Positions 18,469-28,081 are shown, counted from the first letter of the stretch. The stretch is 64,000 bases of DNA from a bacterium 1XD42-76 (GCA_009917545.1 QZDW01000018.1:21272-85271); one strand, 5' to 3'. A program made the numbers and translations. Notes: generated by a model from the sequence alone, not told the origin.

Positions 18469-20418
18469 ATGGAAAAGCTGAAAATCGACGATCTGATGAA
18501 CTACAGATTCCTGTCAGAGATCACAGCCTCCCCTTCCGGGAAAAAGGCGGCGTTTCTGGTAAAACAGGCGGACAGGAAAAAGAACGGCTATGCTTCATGG
18601 GTTTACATCGTAGATTTCAGCACAGAGGAAGTCAGGAAACTGACTTCCTTTGGCGCTGAAAAGAATCTTGTATTTGACGATGAGGAGACGGTTCTATTTT
18701 CCTCGGAGAGAAAACCAGAGGATAAAGCAAAGGAGTTTGAGGAAAAGACGGTATTTTACCGGATCTCCCTGAAAGGCGGAGAGGCGGAACGCGCTTTCGA
18801 GATTCCGTATGCAGTGGACCGTTTCAGAAAGGTCTCTGACGGACAATATGCATTTTCTGCGGTTCTTGACCTCAACCGTCCGGAGGACGAGGAGGAACGG
18901 AAGGAGTATCAGGATTACCATATTCTGGAAGAGCTTCCGTACTGGGAGAACGGAGCTTATTTCGTTTCAAGACTGCGCAGCACCTTGTTTCTCTTCGAAG
19001 AGGCAGCGGGAGACTGCAAAAAGGTCACGGAGCCGCTTTTTGCACTCGGGGATTTCCAGGTGTGCCGGGACAAGCTCTTTTATACCGGAGTGTCCTATGA
19101 CCGTCTGCTCCCGAAAACGAATGGGCTGTACTGCTATGACATCGGGACAAAGAAGCAGGAGCAGATTGCGGGCAGTGATATGCGTATCGGGCTCTTTGGC
19201 TGTGAATCTCCTTCCCGGGTGTTTTTTGCAGGGAGCACGTCAGAGACTTACGGGAACGGGCAGAACCCGGATCTGTATGTCTGGGAAAACGGAACGGTGA
19301 AAAAGGCGGCAGAATACGGCTATTCCATCGGTTCTGCACCGACCGGCGACATTTCCCTGGGAGGCGGCCGTAAGTTTTTGGTGAAGGACGGCGCCGTTTA
19401 CTTTACTTCCTGCCGGCGGACGAAAGGCCAGATCTGCGTGATGAAAGACCAGACAGCAGGGCCGCTGTTTGATTTCGACGGGGCAGTGGACTGCTTCGAT
19501 GCGGCAGAAGGCGGTTTTGTGATGGTCGGCAGGACGCCCGGAAAGCTCCAGGAACTGTATTTCTATGACGAGGCAAAACAGGAATACCGCTGCATAAGCC
19601 ACGTAAATGACGAGGGATTAAAAGACAAATATATCGGAGAACTCCGATATGCGGGCTTTACGGATTCCGACGGCGTGGACATCGACGGCTGGGTGATCCT
19701 GCCGAAGGATTATGACCCGCAGAAGAAATATCCTGCCATTCTCGATATGCACGGCGGCCCCAAGGTGGCTTTTGGCGATACGCTGTTCCATGAGATGCAG
19801 GTATTCGCCAATGAAGGATATTTCGTATTCCTGTGCAATCCCAGGGGCGGCGACGGACGTGGAAATGAATTTGCCGATCTGCGGGAGAAGTACGGCACCA
19901 TTGATTTTAAAGACTTTATGGAATTTACCGATCATGTATGCAAGTTGTACCCGGCCATTGACGGGAAGCGTCTGGGCGTGACTGGCGGGAGCTACGGCGG
20001 CTGGATGACGAACTGGATCATCGGCCACACGGACCGCTTTGCGGCAGCTGTCAGTCAGAGAAGCTTTTCCAACTGGCTCAGCGATTTCGGGTGCAGCGAG
20101 ATCGGATTTTCCTTTGATGTGAATGAAAACGGAGGCAAGACGCCGTGGACATCTGCCAGGGAGCTATGGGAGCGTTCCCCGCTGGCATATGCCGACCGTG
20201 TGAAAACGCCGACATTATTTATCCATTCATTAAAGGATTATAACTGCCCGCTGTCCGAGGGCATGCAGATGTTTGCCGCGATTAAGTATTTCGGGGTTCC
20301 TTCGAAGGCGTTCCTCTTCGAAGGAGAGAATCATGAGCTTTCCAGAAGCGGGAAGCCGGTGCACCGGGTGCGGAGAATCAGGGAAATGCTGGCCTGGTTT
20401 GACGAGTATCTGAAGTAG
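18469..20418 (+). CDS. S9 family (prolyl-oligopeptidase-type) serine peptidase
   Basis: A 649-residue cytoplasmic peptidase without signal peptide. The N-terminal two thirds read as beta-propeller-like repeats; the C-terminal alpha/beta-hydrolase domain carries the nucleophile motif GGSYGGW (around residue 506), an Asp region near LFIHSLKDYNCP and the His in FEGENHELSRSG. Family members cleave oligopeptides or acyl-aminoacyl peptides. It lies between the binding protein and the permeases of the same operon, so it likely processes the imported peptides. RBS AAGGAGAATG precedes ATG 18469. Confidence 0.88.
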   Translation: MEKLKIDDLMNYRFLSEITASPSGKKAAFLVKQADRKKNGYASWVYIVDFSTEEVRKLTSFGAEKNLVFDDEETVLFSSERKPEDKAKEFEEKTVFYRISLKGGEAERAFEIPYAVDRFRKVSDGQYAFSAVLDLNRPEDEEERKEYQDYHILEELPYWENGAYFVSRLRSTLFLFEEAAGDCKKVTEPLFALGDFQVCRDKLFYTGVSYDRLLPKTNGLYCYDIGTKKQEQIAGSDMRIGLFGCESPSRVFFAGSTSETYGNGQNPDLYVWENGTVKKAAEYGYSIGSAPTGDISLGGGRKFLVKDGAVYFTSCRRTKGQICVMKDQTAGPLFDFDGAVDCFDAAEGGFVMVGRTPGKLQELYFYDEAKQEYRCISHVNDEGLKDKYIGELRYAGFTDSDGVDIDGWVILPKDYDPQKKYPAILDMHGGPKVAFGDTLFHEMQVFANEGYFVFLCNPRGGDGRGNEFADLREKYGTIDFKDFMEFTDHVCKLYPAIDGKRLGVTGGSYGGWMTNWIIGHTDRFAAAVSQRSFSNWLSDFGCSEIGFSFDVNENGGKTPWTSARELWERSPLAYADRVKTPTLFIHSLKDYNCPLSEGMQMFAAIKYFGVPSKAFLFEGENHELSRSGKPVHRVRRIREMLAWFDEYLK

Positions 20419-20476
20419 ACGGCACTTGCCTGTCAGCGTATGATACACAAGGTGCAGCAGCCGTCATGTCCGGCAG

Positions 20477-20507
20477 CAGGTGGTATGTGAAGCGGCGTCA
20501 CCACCTG
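20477..20507 (+). other. Intra-operon stem-loop before oppB
   Basis: CAGGTGGT (20477-20484) pairs with ACCACCTG (20500-20507), loop 15. It sits in the 140-base gap between the peptidase and permease genes. There is no T-run, so it is more likely an mRNA-stability or attenuating element than a full terminator. Confidence 0.45.
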
Positions 20508-20558
20508 GCGCATGCGGCGGCAGACGGATGAAAGTCATAGGATAAGGAGTGGAGTTCC

Positions 20559-21482
20559 ATGTTAAAATATATTATCAAGCGCCTCACCGTGGGCGTGGTG
20601 ACGCTGTTTCTTCTGGCGACGATCACATTTTTCCTCATGCATGTGATCCCGGGTTCTCCCTTTGCAGGGGAGACGACAAAGCTTCCGGTCAAGGTTCTGG
20701 AACGCCTGTATGAAAAATACGGGCTGGATAAGCCGTTGTCCGAACAGTATATCATGTATATGAAAAATGCGGTTCGTGGTGATTTCGGCGTATCAATCTA
20801 CCGGAAGGGAAAGAGCATCACGAAGATCATCTCCAACGGTCTGCCGTATACGGCAAGACTGGGGCTGGTGAGCGTGTGCTTCGCTCTTGTGACCGGGATT
20901 TTCCTGGGGACAGTAGCGGCCTTTACCAAGCGGAAATGGCTGTCCAATTTCGTGCTGATCCTGGCAACTGCCGGGGTCAGTATGCCGGGCTTTCTTCTGT
21001 CAGTACTTCTTTTACTGCTGTTTGGCGTAGTGCTGCAATGGCTGCCCTTTGTGGGACTGGAGAGCCCGCTCCATTATATCCTGCCGGCTGTGGGAATGGC
21101 CTTTGCCCCGATTTCCATGATAGCCCGCCTCGTGCGTTCCAGTCTGCGGGAGGTCATGAAGCAGGATTATATGATACTTGCCAGGTCAAAGGGCACTCCG
21201 GAGAAACTTGTGATCTGGCGGCACGGCTTAAAGAATGCCATGCTGCCTGTCATCACTTATGCTGGCCCCATGATTGCCACGCTCCTTACAGGAAGCTTTG
21301 TCATTGAAAGCCTGTATTCGATTCCGGGTATTGGCGCAGAATTCGTTACCAGCATCACCAACCGGGACTATACCATGATTATGGCGCTGACGATTCTCTA
21401 CGGTTCGTTCATCATCATTGCCAATATCATCACGGATATTTTAAATGCTGTGATTGACCCGCGTATCAAGCTTGGAAAATAG
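20559..21482 (+). CDS. oppB: Oligopeptide ABC transporter permease (OppB/DppB type)
   Basis: A 307-residue integral membrane protein with about six membrane helices; the first is VVTLFLLATITFFLMHVIPG with the P-G-S-P turn typical of OppB-like proteins. The EAA loop that docks on the ATPases is visible in MKQDYMILARSKG. It pairs with the following OppC-type permease to form the translocation channel. RBS AAGGAG precedes ATG 20559. Confidence 0.93.
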   Translation: MLKYIIKRLTVGVVTLFLLATITFFLMHVIPGSPFAGETTKLPVKVLERLYEKYGLDKPLSEQYIMYMKNAVRGDFGVSIYRKGKSITKIISNGLPYTARLGLVSVCFALVTGIFLGTVAAFTKRKWLSNFVLILATAGVSMPGFLLSVLLLLLFGVVLQWLPFVGLESPLHYILPAVGMAFAPISMIARLVRSSLREVMKQDYMILARSKGTPEKLVIWRHGLKNAMLPVITYAGPMIATLLTGSFVIESLYSIPGIGAEFVTSITNRDYTMIMALTILYGSFIIIANIITDILNAVIDPRIKLGK

Positions 21483-21496
21483 GAGGCATGAAAGAT

Positions 21497-22429
21497 ATGG
21501 ATATGACAAAAGCGGAAATAATGCTCGACGATTCCTGCTTTGAGCGCCTGGATGACAGCGAGAAAAATACGGAATTTATCGCAATGGAAAGCAAGACGTA
21601 TCTCCGGGACGCCTGGGACTGCTTTAAGAAGAACCGGCTGGCCCTGGGAGGCCTTATGTTTCTTCTCTTTATGATCCTGATGGCAGTCCTGGTGCCCATC
21701 GTGTCGCCGTATACGTATGACGCCCAGAATCTTGACATGAGAAATGCGGCCCCGTCCATGAAACATCTTCTGGGGACGGACAAGCTGGGCCGGGATATCC
21801 TGGTACGTCTGATGTTCGGGGCCAGGATCAGTCTGATGGTGGGGTTTGTGGCGGCTTTTTTAAACCTTATTATCGGTGTGGTCTATGGCGGGATCTCCGG
21901 ATATATCGGAGGTAAGACGGATATGATTATGATGCGTGTCATTGACTGCATTTACTCGATCCCGTCCATGCTGTATGTAATTCTTATCATGATGGTGTTT
22001 GGCTCCAATATCGGATCCGTGCTCCTTGGAATCTGCGTTTCTTCCTGGATTGGCATGGCAAGGCAGGTGCGGACGCAGGTACAGACATTAAAGCAGCAGG
22101 AATTTGCACTGGCGGCCTTCGTACTCGGTGCCAGCCATTTTCGGATCCTCTTTAAGCACCTGATCTTAAACTGTATGGGCCCGATCATTGTATCAACGAC
22201 ACTGATGGTGCCGGAGGCGATCTTTACCGAGTCCTTCCTGGCTTTCATCGGTATCGGTATTTCTCTGCCGCAGGCGAGCTGGGGAACGCTTGCCAGTGAG
22301 GCGCGTTCGGTGATCCAGAGCTACCCGCTGCAGATCGTATGGCCGGTGCTTGCAATCTGCCTGACTGTCCTTTCCCTTAATTTTATCGGCGACGGCGTCG
22401 GAGAGGCGCTTGACCCGAAGAACCGCTAG
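21497..22429 (+). CDS. oppC: Oligopeptide ABC transporter permease (OppC/DppC type)
   Basis: A 310-residue permease with an N-terminal cytoplasmic segment, LRDAWDCFKKNRLALGG before the first membrane helix, the OppC signature LLGTDKLGRDILVRLMFGAR, and an EAA-type loop (QEFALAAFVLGAS). ATG 21497 is chosen over ATG 21488 because AGGAGG ends only one base before the latter and about 10 bases before the former. It is directly followed by the two ATPase genes. Confidence 0.92.
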   Translation: MDMTKAEIMLDDSCFERLDDSEKNTEFIAMESKTYLRDAWDCFKKNRLALGGLMFLLFMILMAVLVPIVSPYTYDAQNLDMRNAAPSMKHLLGTDKLGRDILVRLMFGARISLMVGFVAAFLNLIIGVVYGGISGYIGGKTDMIMMRVIDCIYSIPSMLYVILIMMVFGSNIGSVLLGICVSSWIGMARQVRTQVQTLKQQEFALAAFVLGASHFRILFKHLILNCMGPIIVSTTLMVPEAIFTESFLAFIGIGISLPQASWGTLASEARSVIQSYPLQIVWPVLAICLTVLSLNFIGDGVGEALDPKNR

Positions 22430-22439
22430 GAGGTGCGCC

Positions 22440-23447
22440 ATGTCATTATTAGATGTAAAAAACCTTTGTGTGGATTTTAACACCGATCAGGGCACGGTGC
22501 ACGCGGTGCGCGATATTTCCTTTACCGTAGGGGAATCCGAATCCGTGGGTATTGTCGGCGAGTCGGGAAGCGGAAAGAGCGTGAGCATGTATGCGGTCAT
22601 GGGACTGCTGGCATCTAACGGTGCGATCAGGGGCGGCAGCATTTCCTATGGCGGGGAGGAGATCACGGAAACGGCGTTTGCCAACCACAAGGCCTATGAG
22701 GCGAGAATGAGCAGGCTGCGCGGCAATGAGATGTCCATGATTTTCCAGGATCCGATGACATTTTTAAACCCGGTGTTAAAAATAGGCAGTCAGATCACGG
22801 AAGTGATTAGGAATCATAATAAAGTAAGTGATGCCGAGGCGCGTGCGCGTGCCATTACCTTGATGGGGCAGGTGGGGATCCCGTCGCCGGAGAGACGCTT
22901 AAACCAGTACCCTCATGAATTTTCCGGCGGTATGCGGCAGAGAATCATTATCGCGATTGCTCTGGCGAACCATCCCAGGCTGGTGATCGCAGATGAGCCG
23001 ACGACGGCTCTCGATGTGACAATCCAGGCACAGGTTCTGGATGTCATCAAGGAAATGAAGGAAAAGCTCAGCTCTTCCGTTATCATGATTACCCATGACC
23101 TGGGAGTGGTGGCAAGCTTCTGCGACCGTATCATTATCATGTACGGCGGTAAGATTGTGGAGACAGGGAGTGCCAGAGAGATTTTCTACGAGCCGAAGCA
23201 TCCCTACACAGCAGGCCTTTTAAAATGTGTGCATAATCCGGAGAAAAAGGAAAAACTGACGCCGATTGCAGGCTCACCGCCAGACCTTTTGATGCCTCCG
23301 GCAGGCTGCCCGTTCGTGGACCGCTGCCCGGATGCGATGAAGATATGCAAGCTTAAAATGCCTGAGATGGAGCAGTATTCTAAGACGCACCAGAGCGCCT
23401 GCTGGCTTTCTGAGGCGGCAAGAAGAAAGGGGGAGCAGCATGGCTGA
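22440..23447 (+). CDS. oppD: Oligopeptide ABC transporter ATP-binding protein (OppD/DppD type)
   Basis: A 335-residue ABC ATPase: Walker A GESGSGKS, signature FSGGMRQR, Walker B LVIADEPTTALD, H-loop ITHDLG. The C-terminal oligopeptide/dipeptide extension includes the cysteine pattern GCPFVDRCPDAMKICK with a late Cys, which holds an iron-sulfur cluster in characterised DppD/DppF proteins. The start was set at ATG 22440 after AGGAGGT; the frame extends upstream into oppC. It overlaps oppF by 8 bases. Confidence 0.94.
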   Translation: MSLLDVKNLCVDFNTDQGTVHAVRDISFTVGESESVGIVGESGSGKSVSMYAVMGLLASNGAIRGGSISYGGEEITETAFANHKAYEARMSRLRGNEMSMIFQDPMTFLNPVLKIGSQITEVIRNHNKVSDAEARARAITLMGQVGIPSPERRLNQYPHEFSGGMRQRIIIAIALANHPRLVIADEPTTALDVTIQAQVLDVIKEMKEKLSSSVIMITHDLGVVASFCDRIIIMYGGKIVETGSAREIFYEPKHPYTAGLLKCVHNPEKKEKLTPIAGSPPDLLMPPAGCPFVDRCPDAMKICKLKMPEMEQYSKTHQSACWLSEAARRKGEQHG

Positions 23448-24459
23448 GCATGAGAATAAGACGGCTGTGGCGACGACGGCCAGTCAGGGCCAGGAGCCTC
23501 CCATGATTTCCGTCGAGCATGTAAAGACGTATTTTGATGTGACAAAAGGACTTTTCTCACCAAAGCAGATCGTCAAAGCTGTGGACGACGTGAGCTTTAT
23601 CATCGGGGAAAAGGAAACATACGGCCTCGTAGGGGAATCAGGCTGCGGCAAATCGACACTCGGCCGCACAATGGTGCAGATCCATCCTGTGACGGGAGGA
23701 CGCATCCTTTATCGGGGGAAGGACGTCGATAAGCTCAGGGGAGCGGAGAGAAAGAAGTTCACGAGAGAAGTACAGATGATTTTCCAGGATCCTTACGCCT
23801 CCTTAAATCCCCGTATGACGGTCGGCGAGATCATCAAAGAGCCGATGGAAATCCATAAAATGTACGATTCAGCGAAGGAACGCGAGGAGCGGGCGGCAGA
23901 GCTTCTCAAAATGGTCGGTTTAAAGCCCGATCATATCCGCCGCTATCCCCATGAATTCTCCGGCGGACAGCGTCAGAGGATCTCGATTGCCAGGACATTG
24001 TCTTTAAATCCCTGCTTTATCGTCTGCGATGAGCCGATCTCAGCGCTCGACGTTTCCATTCAGGCACAGATCATCAATCTGTTAAAGGAGATTCAGGACG
24101 AGCTGGGGATCTCCTACCTGTTCGTGGCGCACGATTTGAGTATGGTGGAATACATTTCCGACCGCATCGGCGTCATGTATCTGGGCCATCTGGTGGAGGA
24201 AGGGACGGCCGACGAGGTTTATGGGAGCCCGCTCCATCCGTATACGAAAGCGCTGCTGTCAGCGATCCCGGTGCCTGACCCGGATGCGGCAGAGAAGCGC
24301 AAACGCATCCACCTCGCGGGCGAGCTGCCGACGCCGATCAATCCGCCGCCCGGCTGCCCATTTAAGGGGCGTTGTCCGATTGCCACCGAGGAATGCGGGA
24401 AGGCGCGCCCGGAACTGAAAGACTATAATGGGCATAAGGCGGCCTGCATCCATATATAA
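23440..24459 (+). CDS. oppF: Oligopeptide ABC transporter ATP-binding protein (OppF/DppF type)
   Basis: A 339-residue ABC ATPase, partner of the preceding one. Walker A is GESGCGKST, signature FSGGQRQR, Walker B FIVCDEPISALD, H-loop VAHDLS. The C-terminal extension again has GCPFKGRCPIATEEC. It overlaps the oppD end by 8 bases and is the last gene of the operon; a hairpin repeat follows 20 bases later. Confidence 0.94.
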   Translation: MAEHENKTAVATTASQGQEPPMISVEHVKTYFDVTKGLFSPKQIVKAVDDVSFIIGEKETYGLVGESGCGKSTLGRTMVQIHPVTGGRILYRGKDVDKLRGAERKKFTREVQMIFQDPYASLNPRMTVGEIIKEPMEIHKMYDSAKEREERAAELLKMVGLKPDHIRRYPHEFSGGQRQRISIARTLSLNPCFIVCDEPISALDVSIQAQIINLLKEIQDELGISYLFVAHDLSMVEYISDRIGVMYLGHLVEEGTADEVYGSPLHPYTKALLSAIPVPDPDAAEKRKRIHLAGELPTPINPPPGCPFKGRCPIATEECGKARPELKDYNGHKAACIHI

Positions 24460-24479
24460 AACGTTCCTGTATAAAATAA

Positions 24480-24577
24480 GGGGCTGTTGTAAAATAATTG
24501 CTGTATACGAAATATGGTTTTGAAGCTCAGAGGCTTCAGCCATATCGGATACATCAACTGTATTTTGCAACAGCCCT
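24480..24577. repeat. Hairpin repeat, copy 2
   Basis: GGGGCTGTTGTAAAATA and TATTTTGCAACAGCCC form the outer stem; inner ATATGG/CCATAT and a GAAGCTC...GAGGCTTC-like loop are also present. It has the same structure as 16491 and 56509. It lies between the convergent oppF and SDR genes and probably terminates both transcripts. Confidence 0.8.
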
Positions 24578-24612
24578 TTTGACATTGTATGGGATTCTGC
24601 CTGGAATATAGT

Positions 24613-25359
24613 TTAGGTTCTGGCGGCGCCGTCCACAGACAGGATTTCTCCACTTACATAAGAAGCCATATCACTTGCCAGGAAGAGGAACGCATTGGCG
24701 ACGTCCTCCGGCGTACCGACTCTTCCCAGAGGAATCGTGGCAATGAGCGGCTGGATTACAGCATCCGGAAGCGCACGCACCATATCTGTCTCTGTGACTC
24801 CGGGAGCAACGGCGTTGACACGGATATGATCCTTGCCAAGCTCTCTGGCAAGGGATTTCGTGATGCCGTTGACGGCAAATTTGCTGGCGGGGTAGCCGAC
24901 ACCGGAGGGCTGGCCGTAGAGGGAGACCATTGAGCTGGTATTGATGATTACGCCGCCGCCCTGTTCCTTCATGATCGAGGCCGCTGCCTGTGAGGCGTAG
25001 AGGACGGAGAGGACATTTAAATCCATGATCTTCTCGAAATCCTCCGGCTTGTAGTCATAAAGCTTGTCGCTCTGGGAGATGCCGGCATTATTAACCAGGA
25101 TGTCGAGAGCGCCATAGTTTGACTGGATGGAGGCAAAGGCGTCTTTTAATTCCGAAGGGCTGTTCAGGTTCGGGCACATCCCCTCCGGCTTCCAGGCAGG
25201 ATTCTTCTCCTTCAGGTAAGCGAGGGCCTTGTCCACTGTTTCCCTGCGCGAACCGAAAAGAATGACTCTGGCTCCGTGCTCGAGATACTTTTCGACGATG
25301 GCAAGCCCGATTCCACGTGTTCCACCTGTGACGACAGCGACCTTGTTCTGTAACATCAT
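24613..25359 (-). CDS. SDR-family oxidoreductase (BaiA-like, possible hydroxysteroid dehydrogenase)
   Basis: A 248-residue short-chain dehydrogenase. The nucleotide loop is TGGTRGIG; NNAG and the catalytic S...Y-x-x-x-K (GVGYPASK) are all present, ending with the usual SGEILSVDGA. The SGVGYPASK block and the spacing after the second strand resemble bile-acid 3alpha-hydroxysteroid dehydrogenases (BaiA) of gut Clostridia, but many SDRs share this. After the second strand the sequence reads FGSRRE; an acidic residue there gives NAD preference in BaiA, so Ser-Arg-Arg suggests NADP (inference). The start is at the double ATG with AAAGGAGG upstream. Substrate unproven. Confidence 0.8.
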   Translation of the reverse strand: MMLQNKVAVVTGGTRGIGLAIVEKYLEHGARVILFGSRRETVDKALAYLKEKNPAWKPEGMCPNLNSPSELKDAFASIQSNYGALDILVNNAGISQSDKLYDYKPEDFEKIMDLNVLSVLYASQAAASIMKEQGGGVIINTSSMVSLYGQPSGVGYPASKFAVNGITKSLARELGKDHIRVNAVAPGVTETDMVRALPDAVIQPLIATIPLGRVGTPEDVANAFLFLASDMASYVSGEILSVDGAART

Positions 25360-25762
25360 GTGCTTGTTCCTCCTTTTGTTCCTGGCGTTTTTATCAGTAT
25401 TGTTTTTAAAAAAATACGCCTTATAGTGTATGGACATCTTGTGCGGTAATACCTGTCTGACATTTGATTATTTACATATTTTCTATAATTATAAGCGATA
25501 ATAAAATAATTTGCAATGATTAATAAAAAAGGATATACAGCTCATTTATCTTTGTGTTCTTTTTTTGATTATTTTTAGCGATAGGGCTATAATATTGTAT
25601 ACCAGTTGTTTCGATTGCCATACATAGGATATCAGCTTGAAATTTACTGTTTCGCAGTATTCGATATTACTTATGATCCATGATTCTCAGAGCGCAGGGA
25701 GCAGGAAGTGGTTCCCCATAGGAAGATAAAGGAAACAGATCACGACTAAATTTCGGGTGGTA

Positions 25763-25790
25763 ACATTTCTGCCGTTTCTGTCATAAGATA
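25763..25790 (+). promoter_or_regulatory. Sigma-K-like promoter for the spore amidase
   Basis: AC (25763-25764), 17 bases, then CATAAGATA (25782-25790) matches the sigma-K consensus AC-N17-CATANNNTA. It sits 31 bases before the start of a CwlC-like amidase, a family controlled by sigma-K in Bacillus. The rest of the 25360-25821 gap is AT-rich and shows no gene; it must also hold the promoter of the SDR gene. Confidence 0.6.
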
Positions 25791-25821
25791 GAATACAGGA
25801 TTCGATAAAGGAGAATGTGAT

Positions 25822-26610
25822 TTGGCGGAGATCAGGAAAGTAATTATAGATGCAGGTCACGGCGGCGATGAGCCGGGAGCCGTATATCAGGACAGGAAGG
25901 AGAAGGACGACACGCTGCGCCTGGCGTTTGATCTGGGGAGTGCGCTGGAACGCCGGGGGATTGCGGTAGAATATACGAGAGTGAGCGATGTGTATGATTC
26001 CCCCTATGAGAAGGCGTCGATCGGCAACCGTTCGGATGCGGATTTTTTTATTTCTATTCACAGAAATGCCATGCCCGTTCCAGGAAGCGCATCAGGGGTT
26101 GAAAGCCTGGTTTACTCCAATACAGGCGTGCCGGCGCTTTTAGGGCGCAATATTGATGAGGCGCTGGCTTCCGTTGGCTGGAGGGACCTGGGAGTAAAAG
26201 AGCGGCCGGGGTTAGTGGTGCTCCGCAAAACGAAGATGCCGGCTGTGCTGATTGAGGCCGGCTTTATTGATAATGAAAAAGATAACGCTTTTTTCGACGC
26301 CAGACTGGCGGAGACCGCGGATGCGATTGCAGATGGGATCCTTAAGACATATGACGAGCTCGAAAATGGGCAGAACGCTTCGGGAGAACAGCCCGGATTC
26401 TATATGGTACAGACAGGCATTTTCAGGGACCGGGAGGCAGCGGACGAGATGTTAAATAATTTACAGACCGCGGGCTATCCCGGATTTCTTGTAGCGAAAA
26501 ATGGCCTGTACTATGTCCGCGCAGGGGCGTTTAAACGTCTGGAATATGCAGCCCGAATGGAACAGGAGCTGAGAAACCGCGGTTATAATACAGTGATTGT
26601 GAGGACGTAG
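25822..26610 (+). CDS. CwlC-like N-acetylmuramoyl-L-alanine amidase with SPOR domain
   Basis: A 262-residue Amidase_3 enzyme cleaving the lactyl-amide bond of peptidoglycan. Zinc-site motifs: IIDAGHGGDEPG (His near 13), FFISIHRNA, and VLIEAGFIDNEKD with the catalytic Glu. Residues about 188-262 form a SPOR peptidoglycan-binding domain (GFYMVQTGIFRDREAA onwards). There is no signal peptide, as in Bacillus CwlC, which is made in the mother cell and released at lysis. The start is TTG 25822 with AAAGGAG eight bases upstream. The sigma-K-like promoter supports a role in mother-cell lysis. Confidence 0.88.
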   Translation: MAEIRKVIIDAGHGGDEPGAVYQDRKEKDDTLRLAFDLGSALERRGIAVEYTRVSDVYDSPYEKASIGNRSDADFFISIHRNAMPVPGSASGVESLVYSNTGVPALLGRNIDEALASVGWRDLGVKERPGLVVLRKTKMPAVLIEAGFIDNEKDNAFFDARLAETADAIADGILKTYDELENGQNASGEQPGFYMVQTGIFRDREAADEMLNNLQTAGYPGFLVAKNGLYYVRAGAFKRLEYAARMEQELRNRGYNTVIVRT

Positions 26611-26684
26611 CAGTCTGTAACAGAGTGTGGAAGAGACAGGAAATTGGAACAGGTAAGGACAGATCGAAACAAATGAGAGCGGAA

Positions 26685-26722
26685 ACTGCCGCGCCATGCG
26701 ATACATCGTTTGGCGCGGCAGT
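26685..26722. terminator. Bidirectional hairpin between the amidase and MATE genes
   Basis: ACTGCCGCGCCA (26685-26696) and TGGCGCGGCAGT (26711-26722) form a perfect 12-bp stem with a 14-base loop between convergent genes. The T-runs on either side are weak. Confidence 0.7.
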
Positions 26723-26749
26723 GATTATTGGCGGATTTACCGGCCCCCA

Positions 26750-28081
26750 TCAATATTGGTAGCGGCTCCGATATTTTACAAATATCAATATGGACAGTAC
26801 CAGAGCCATCAGCTCCGCTGCCGGTGTTGCCAGCCAGATTCCGTTTACCCCCAGGACTGCGGGAAGAACGAGCATGGTAATCAGCATGAACACAAAGGAA
26901 CGTGAAAAGGCGAGGACTGCAGATACCATACCGTTGGAGAGAGCGGTAAACATCCCACTGGCAAAGATATTGAAACCAATGAAGAACAGCGCCAGAGTAC
27001 AGATCCGGTTTCCGGTTACTGCCAGCCCATAGACAGGATGATCCGGTCGGGCAAACAGGGACACCAGCGGCTTGGTTGCGGCAAAGGAAGCCGCCACGGT
27101 CGCCAGGGAGATGACAGCAATCACCTTCAGGCTGACCGAGATGAGCTTTTTTAACTTATCGTGATTGTTCTCCCCGTAGTAATAGCTGATCATAGGTGCC
27201 ACTCCATAGGAATACCCCGTATAGAGGGAGCTTGCAAACATAAGGACATACATAATGATTGTCACCGCAGCAATGCCGTCCTCACCGACATAATGCAGCA
27301 TGGTCCAGTTGAACATCATGGTGATAATGCCAGTAACCAGAGCCGTAGCCATCTCCGAGCATCCATTGGCGGCAGCATTTACCAGCACCTTAAGGCGGAA
27401 CGCGGGCTTTGTAAAATGAAGCAGATTATCCCTGCGGCTAAACACAAACAGGCCGGCAACAGCGGTCACAGAATAGCCCAGACCGGTGGCGACCGCTGCT
27501 CCGCCGATTCCCAGATTCAGGATGGCGATAAAAACGTAGTCCAGCACCATATTCAGCACACCGCCTGTCACGGAACAGACGAGGGAAAGTGTCGCTTTCC
27601 CGGACGCGATCAGGTACAGGGTAAAATTGTTCATCAAAAGAATCGGGATGGTAAACAGCAGATACCGGCTGAGATACGCAGTGCAGTAGCCTGCTACCTC
27701 TGCAGACAGCCCCATATTTCCGAAAATGTGACCCATAACGGAATATCCGAATATGCACATAGCCAGCCCGCCGATTCCAAGAACGAGAATCAGAAAGGTG
27801 AAATCCTCTTTGGCTTCTTTTGTTTTATGTTCCCCCATTTTTTTCATAATGACTGCGCTGCCGCCGGTAGCCAGCATGGTAGAGACAGCTGTCACCAGCT
27901 GGATAACAGGAGCAGTCAGATTGATTGCCGACAGTGCATTTGTGCCGATCAGATTGGACACAAACAACCCGTCCACCATTGTGTAAAAGGTCATAAACAC
28001 CGACATTGCAATGGTCGGGATGGCAAATTTCAGGATGTTTCCCAGAGTAACCGGCTTTTCGTAAGCATTTTGATGATTCAT
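26750..28081 (-). CDS. MATE family efflux transporter
   Basis: A 443-residue cation-coupled multidrug exporter with about 12 membrane helices in two homologous halves (first half starts ILKFAIPTIAMSVFMTFYTM, with the MATE hallmark VDGLFVSNLIGTNALSA). ATG 28081 is chosen because GGAGG lies 6-10 bases before it; the frame extends upstream without a better site. It is divergently transcribed from a MerR regulator, and its promoter has the 19-bp spacer typical of MerR-activated genes, so export of a toxic compound sensed by that regulator is likely. Confidence 0.92.
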   Translation of the reverse strand: MNHQNAYEKPVTLGNILKFAIPTIAMSVFMTFYTMVDGLFVSNLIGTNALSAINLTAPVIQLVTAVSTMLATGGSAVIMKKMGEHKTKEAKEDFTFLILVLGIGGLAMCIFGYSVMGHIFGNMGLSAEVAGYCTAYLSRYLLFTIPILLMNNFTLYLIASGKATLSLVCSVTGGVLNMVLDYVFIAILNLGIGGAAVATGLGYSVTAVAGLFVFSRRDNLLHFTKPAFRLKVLVNAAANGCSEMATALVTGIITMMFNWTMLHYVGEDGIAAVTIIMYVLMFASSLYTGYSYGVAPMISYYYGENNHDKLKKLISVSLKVIAVISLATVAASFAATKPLVSLFARPDHPVYGLAVTGNRICTLALFFIGFNIFASGMFTALSNGMVSAVLAFSRSFVFMLITMLVLPAVLGVNGIWLATPAAELMALVLSILIFVKYRSRYQY

